Source: CBDCWO01 sp965223405 (GTDB lineage Bacteria; Bacteroidota; Bacteroidia; Chitinophagales; Saprospiraceae). From it: 64,000 nucleotides of DNA. The first letter of the stretch is position 1, and each line of letters begins with the position of its first letter. The notes beneath the pieces were generated by a model. It did no database searches. It saw only the letters and a program-made list of their open reading frames with translations, and had not been told where the DNA came from. The stretch is from assembly GCA_965223405.1 (NCBI GenBank), contig CBDCWO010000006.1:6324001-6388000 (forward strand), written 5' to 3'. Both the position numbers and the translations under genes were made by a program. Positions 63,583 through 64,000 of this stretch are shown here, piece by piece.

Positions 63583-63989
63583 TCACAGATCCGCAATTTT
63601 CCCCATCATTTTAATACCAGAATTGCCACACTTCTGACCTTTTTTACCAGCCTTAGCATCTTTAAAAGGCGATCGCCATTCAATATGCCACTGGCAATCA
63701 CCAAATTTCTCTTTTGTTTGTATACTCGAAGTTTTCGGACTACAGTAAATTTATTGCCCTGAACTTTCCAGGCTGCAGGATTTCCATTCTTTACATTCTC
63801 AAAATCATCTAACGCCTCTTTATCAAGCAGTATAGCATCAGATGGCGCTTTCATTTTTTTACCAGGCTGAATTACTTTGGGTTGGCTAAGCTGTGATTTC
63901 TTATTTTGTGAAAAAACTGTAGTTCCTTGTGAAATAAAAAGCAAAACCATCAGGCCCATCATTACATAGGATGTTTTATTGTTCTTCAT
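63583..63989 (-). pseudogene. Frameshifted, truncated DUF1080 (3-keto-disaccharide hydrolase-like) gene
   Basis: The first frame begins with a signal peptide (MMGLMVLLFISQGTTVFSQ) and follows the family to ALDDFENVKNGNPAAWKVQG and FTVV. Near 63738-63741 the match jumps to another frame, which reads IQTKEKFGDCQWHIEWRSPF and AGKKGQKCGNSGI, the continuing core of the DUF1080 domain. One missing base explains this. The second frame then stops at 63583, well short of a full domain. So the gene carries both a frameshift and a truncation, unless the base is a sequencing or assembly error. It lies just upstream of the GH78 gene, in the same direction. Confidence 0.8.
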
Positions 63990-64000
63990 TGTTTTTTATT

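Overview
The window is chromosomal DNA of a member of the Bacteroidota, most likely a gliding, Cytophaga-like or Saprospira-like heterotroph. The evidence is a gliding-motility gldC, a FecI/FecR/SusC/SusD uptake locus, a BlaI/BlaR1 pair, PadR-linked FtsX permeases, a futalosine-pathway mqnE at the left edge, Bacteroidota-type -7 boxes and almost no Shine-Dalgarno sequences. No phage, integrase, intact insertion sequence, CRISPR array, tRNA or rRNA was seen.

Layout. 0-9 kb: start of mqnE, a family 2 glycosyltransferase, blaI plus a BlaR1-like peptidase fused to an M23 domain, gldC, an AraC regulator with an SRPBCC protein, and a predicted alpha/alpha-barrel protein facing a Tat-exported Gfo/Idh/MocA oxidoreductase. 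9-20 kb: an MmcQ/YjbR protein, a DUF5107-TPR protein, an alanine-dehydrogenase-like enzyme, a PD40 protein, a PadR/membrane-protein pair, a U32 protein coupled to a ferredoxin, a LamG-like lipoprotein and a CPBP protease.

20.2-29.8 kb, minus strand: the centrepiece. One tightly packed operon reads sulfite reductase, uroporphyrinogen-III methyltransferase, siroheme synthase (Met8 type), ferredoxin reductase, 2Fe-2S ferredoxin, APS/PAPS reductase, 5-aminolevulinate synthase, a HemC-HemD-like fusion and HemB. It would encode reduction of activated sulfate to sulfide, a redox chain for it, and nearly the whole route from glycine and succinyl-CoA to the siroheme that sulfite reductase needs. Upstream lie two consecutive cysteine-rich leader peptides (four and six Cys codons in a row), each followed by an intrinsic terminator and by sequences that can form competing antiterminator helices. 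I read these as tandem cysteine-responsive transcription attenuators controlling the operon. This is the strongest candidate here for an undescribed system.

30-38.7 kb, minus strand: sigma factor, anti-sigma factor, SusC, SusD and two tandem exported glycerophosphodiester phosphodiesterases, apparently an uptake locus for glycerophosphodiesters. 39-52.4 kb: a short-chain dehydrogenase, a large sortilin/BNR-propeller protein, several small secreted or membrane proteins, a GNAT acetyltransferase, a PadR plus FtsX-type permease pair and an MBL-fold hydrolase. 52.5-56 kb: a redox cluster (quinone-oxidoreductase-like enzyme, flavodoxin, CrtI-like oxidoreductase with an extra FAD-binding tail). 56-64 kb: a small outer-membrane protein, a 79-residue protein, a MalT-like LuxR regulator, a GH78 alpha-L-rhamnosidase and a frameshifted DUF1080 pseudogene at the right edge.

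All assignments come from reading the sequence and remembered family signatures; no database search was made.
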